This document shows, piece by piece, positions 18,841-20,243 of a stretch of DNA of 20,243 bases. A model generated the notes under the pieces. The model saw only the letters and a program-made list of their open reading frames with translations. It had not been told where the DNA came from and ran no database searches. The stretch is from the NCBI RefSeq assembly GCF_000485595.1, contig NW_014577172.1, positions 136,899 to 157,141 on the forward strand, written 5' to 3'. How positions within the stretch are numbered: position 1 is the stretch's first letter; every line of letters begins with the position of its first letter. The translations under genes were made by a program, and so were the position numbers. This DNA comes from Priapulus caudatus (taxonomy: Eukaryota; Priapulida; Priapulimorpha; Priapulimorphida; Priapulidae).

Positions 18841-20243
18841 ATTTTTTATTTTTTTATTTTTTATTTTTTATTTATTTATTTAGGCAATTATCCATCATAT
18901 ACAATACATTGCATACTTTTACAATAAAATTTGAATTCATAAAATTGGATAATTACCAAGGATATATACACAAAAAGCATGACTAGCACACTTATTTACA
19001 TTGTGGTCCTTGTTTTGGCTATGCCTTAATTGAATCTAACAATTGTACTACTATCAGAACAAACTATTGAAATATACAGATTTGTAGTTTTAATCGGTCA
19101 TACAATGGTACATTTTACAAGACGATACAAACTTTTCTGATGCCTAATTTCAACGAATTCTTTTAGTGAAAAACATACTCCTCTGCCTCTATATGATTCT
19201 ACTTTTCCATCAGACATTTCTTAATAACACTATACTTAAAACTAGAATAACAGAATTTGTCCTAACTTGCTGTGGTAGAGAGTTCAAAGCTTCAATTGCA
19301 GTATAAGTAAAGAGAGTTTTTCCCATGCTTCCCACCCTCGTTTAAAAATAGACATCTCACCTTCCCTTGTATTGAAACTATGGACTTCTTACGTTAACAT
19401 GAAACTTCTGTCATATACTATGGCCGAGATTATGTAATATTTTAAAAACCCTATTGACCTTCAGTTGCATTACCTAACTCTACAGGTACCCATTTACAGC
19501 CTTGAACTCTCTAGCACCTATGTGTGCTCTAGAACCTAGTTGAGAACACATCTAATAGCTTTATTTTTGACACACTTGCAGCTTAGCCCTTGTGCGCTTT
19601 GTGAGACTGCTGTAACATATGCTGCTTGCATAGTCGAAGTGACATTGAATTGGGCAGAAACTAGTAATCTTTTACATGCCGTGTTTAAATACTTAGGCTT
19701 TTCTGGAAAGAAATTTCAATCTATTTGTTAATCTTTTTTAACAACCTAATTCCCGTTATCTCACCACTCATGGTGTCTTCCAAGCATTTCCTAGATACTT
19801 AACTGTATTTTTATGTGCAATTGCACCCCATTACATCTGATGTCAGTTTTGGATTATGCCTGAGTTTGTGTTTAGTTGCCAAAAATAATTAGTTTCAGTT
19901 TTTCAAAGATGCAAGGATAAATTATTATCATTGAGCCATTTATTAATGGAATGCAATCTCTACTTATTCTTCTGTATAGCCTGTACCTCTGTCCTGTAAC
20001 TACTAAGGCCGAATCGTCAGCATATAATAAAAGCTTGACGTTAACTTTTCTAAAAGCTTTTACCCGGATGGATTCCTTTTCTACCCTTTCCTCTACCACA
20101 TCTTCGTTTTCTTAATTCAATCCTTTCTGTTATTCTTGATAATTTTCTTGTTATATCGCACTTTCCTTCCTATATTCATATTCCATTTCTCGCGATCTTT
20201 CTTGATTGTATGTGCATTCTCCACCTCGTTAAATATATTAATT
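18841..20243 (-). mobile_element. Degenerate LINE (non-LTR retrotransposon), reverse transcriptase and 3' end, runs off the window
   Basis: Read on the - strand: VKLLLYADDSALVV, the reverse-transcriptase catalytic YADD box, at 20013-20024; KLKLIIFGN near 19872-19900; a QCHFDYASS-like stretch near 19640; HSFNTR at 19365-19382; LNSLPQQVRTNS near 19250-19290; then a 3' UTR-like region with GGACCACAATGTAAATAAG and a terminal A-rich tail of AAATAAAT and AAAAAAT units (18841-18881 on the + strand). HSFNTR and the (W)NSLP ending are typical of CR1/L2/Daphne-like clades. Many frameshifts and stops show it is dead. ORF1, the endonuclease and the start of the reverse transcriptase lie beyond the right edge. 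Confidence 0.85.

Noticed and set aside
18792-18986. 64-codon + strand open frame rich in Phe/Tyr
   Set aside because: It translates the T-rich complement of the LINE A-rich tail.

Overview
The window is intron-rich, AT-leaning animal nuclear DNA. It holds two protein-coding genes lying tail to tail, plus a dense set of small transposon relics. A chitin deacetylase gene, a BRAP orthologue with 17 coding exons, GT-AG introns of about 0.1-1.9 kb, MITEs, and a decayed non-LTR retrotransposon of a kind common in marine invertebrates all point to an invertebrate (ecdysozoan or lophotrochozoan). I cannot name the species.

Left part (1-6568, + strand): the 3' six exons of a CE4-family chitin deacetylase. 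The 5' end lies outside the window. All exon phases agree across five introns. The catalytic domain is recognisable, but the second His of the HSxxH metal-binding motif is Lys. After the usual Cys-rich end of the domain, a single 3-kb exon adds about 950 residues of disordered S/N/D/Q/R-rich sequence, including a perfect-register 24-bp minisatellite and older internal duplications.

Middle (6569-8723): intergenic space between two convergent genes, with a 23-bp tandem repeat and no convincing gene.

Right part (8724-18493, - strand): a complete BRAP (BRCA1-associated protein / IMP) gene. I reconstructed it exon by exon to 655 residues: N-terminal strand motif, BRAP2 RRM-like domain, RING-H2, UBP zinc finger, coiled coil and a basic C-terminus. 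Its introns carry a TTAA-flanked foldback element (13015-13491), an 8-bp-TSD hAT-type MITE (16319-16886), a second CAGG/CCTG element (17100-17337), a TA-flanked pogo-like MITE with a CA microsatellite (17362-17806) and a LINE-type tail.

Far right (18494-20243): the BRAP upstream region. It has a CTCF-like motif, two adjacent related hairpins, and a degenerate LINE on the - strand running off the window.

The two genes have no obvious functional link: one product is a secreted cuticle/tube/gut-matrix protein, the other a cytoplasmic ubiquitin ligase of Ras-MAPK signalling. The most interesting items are the chitin deacetylase with a lost metal ligand and a giant disordered tail, and a small dispersed hairpin family built on a 17-bp motif of the form TAYCAGGAGYWRATAAT.
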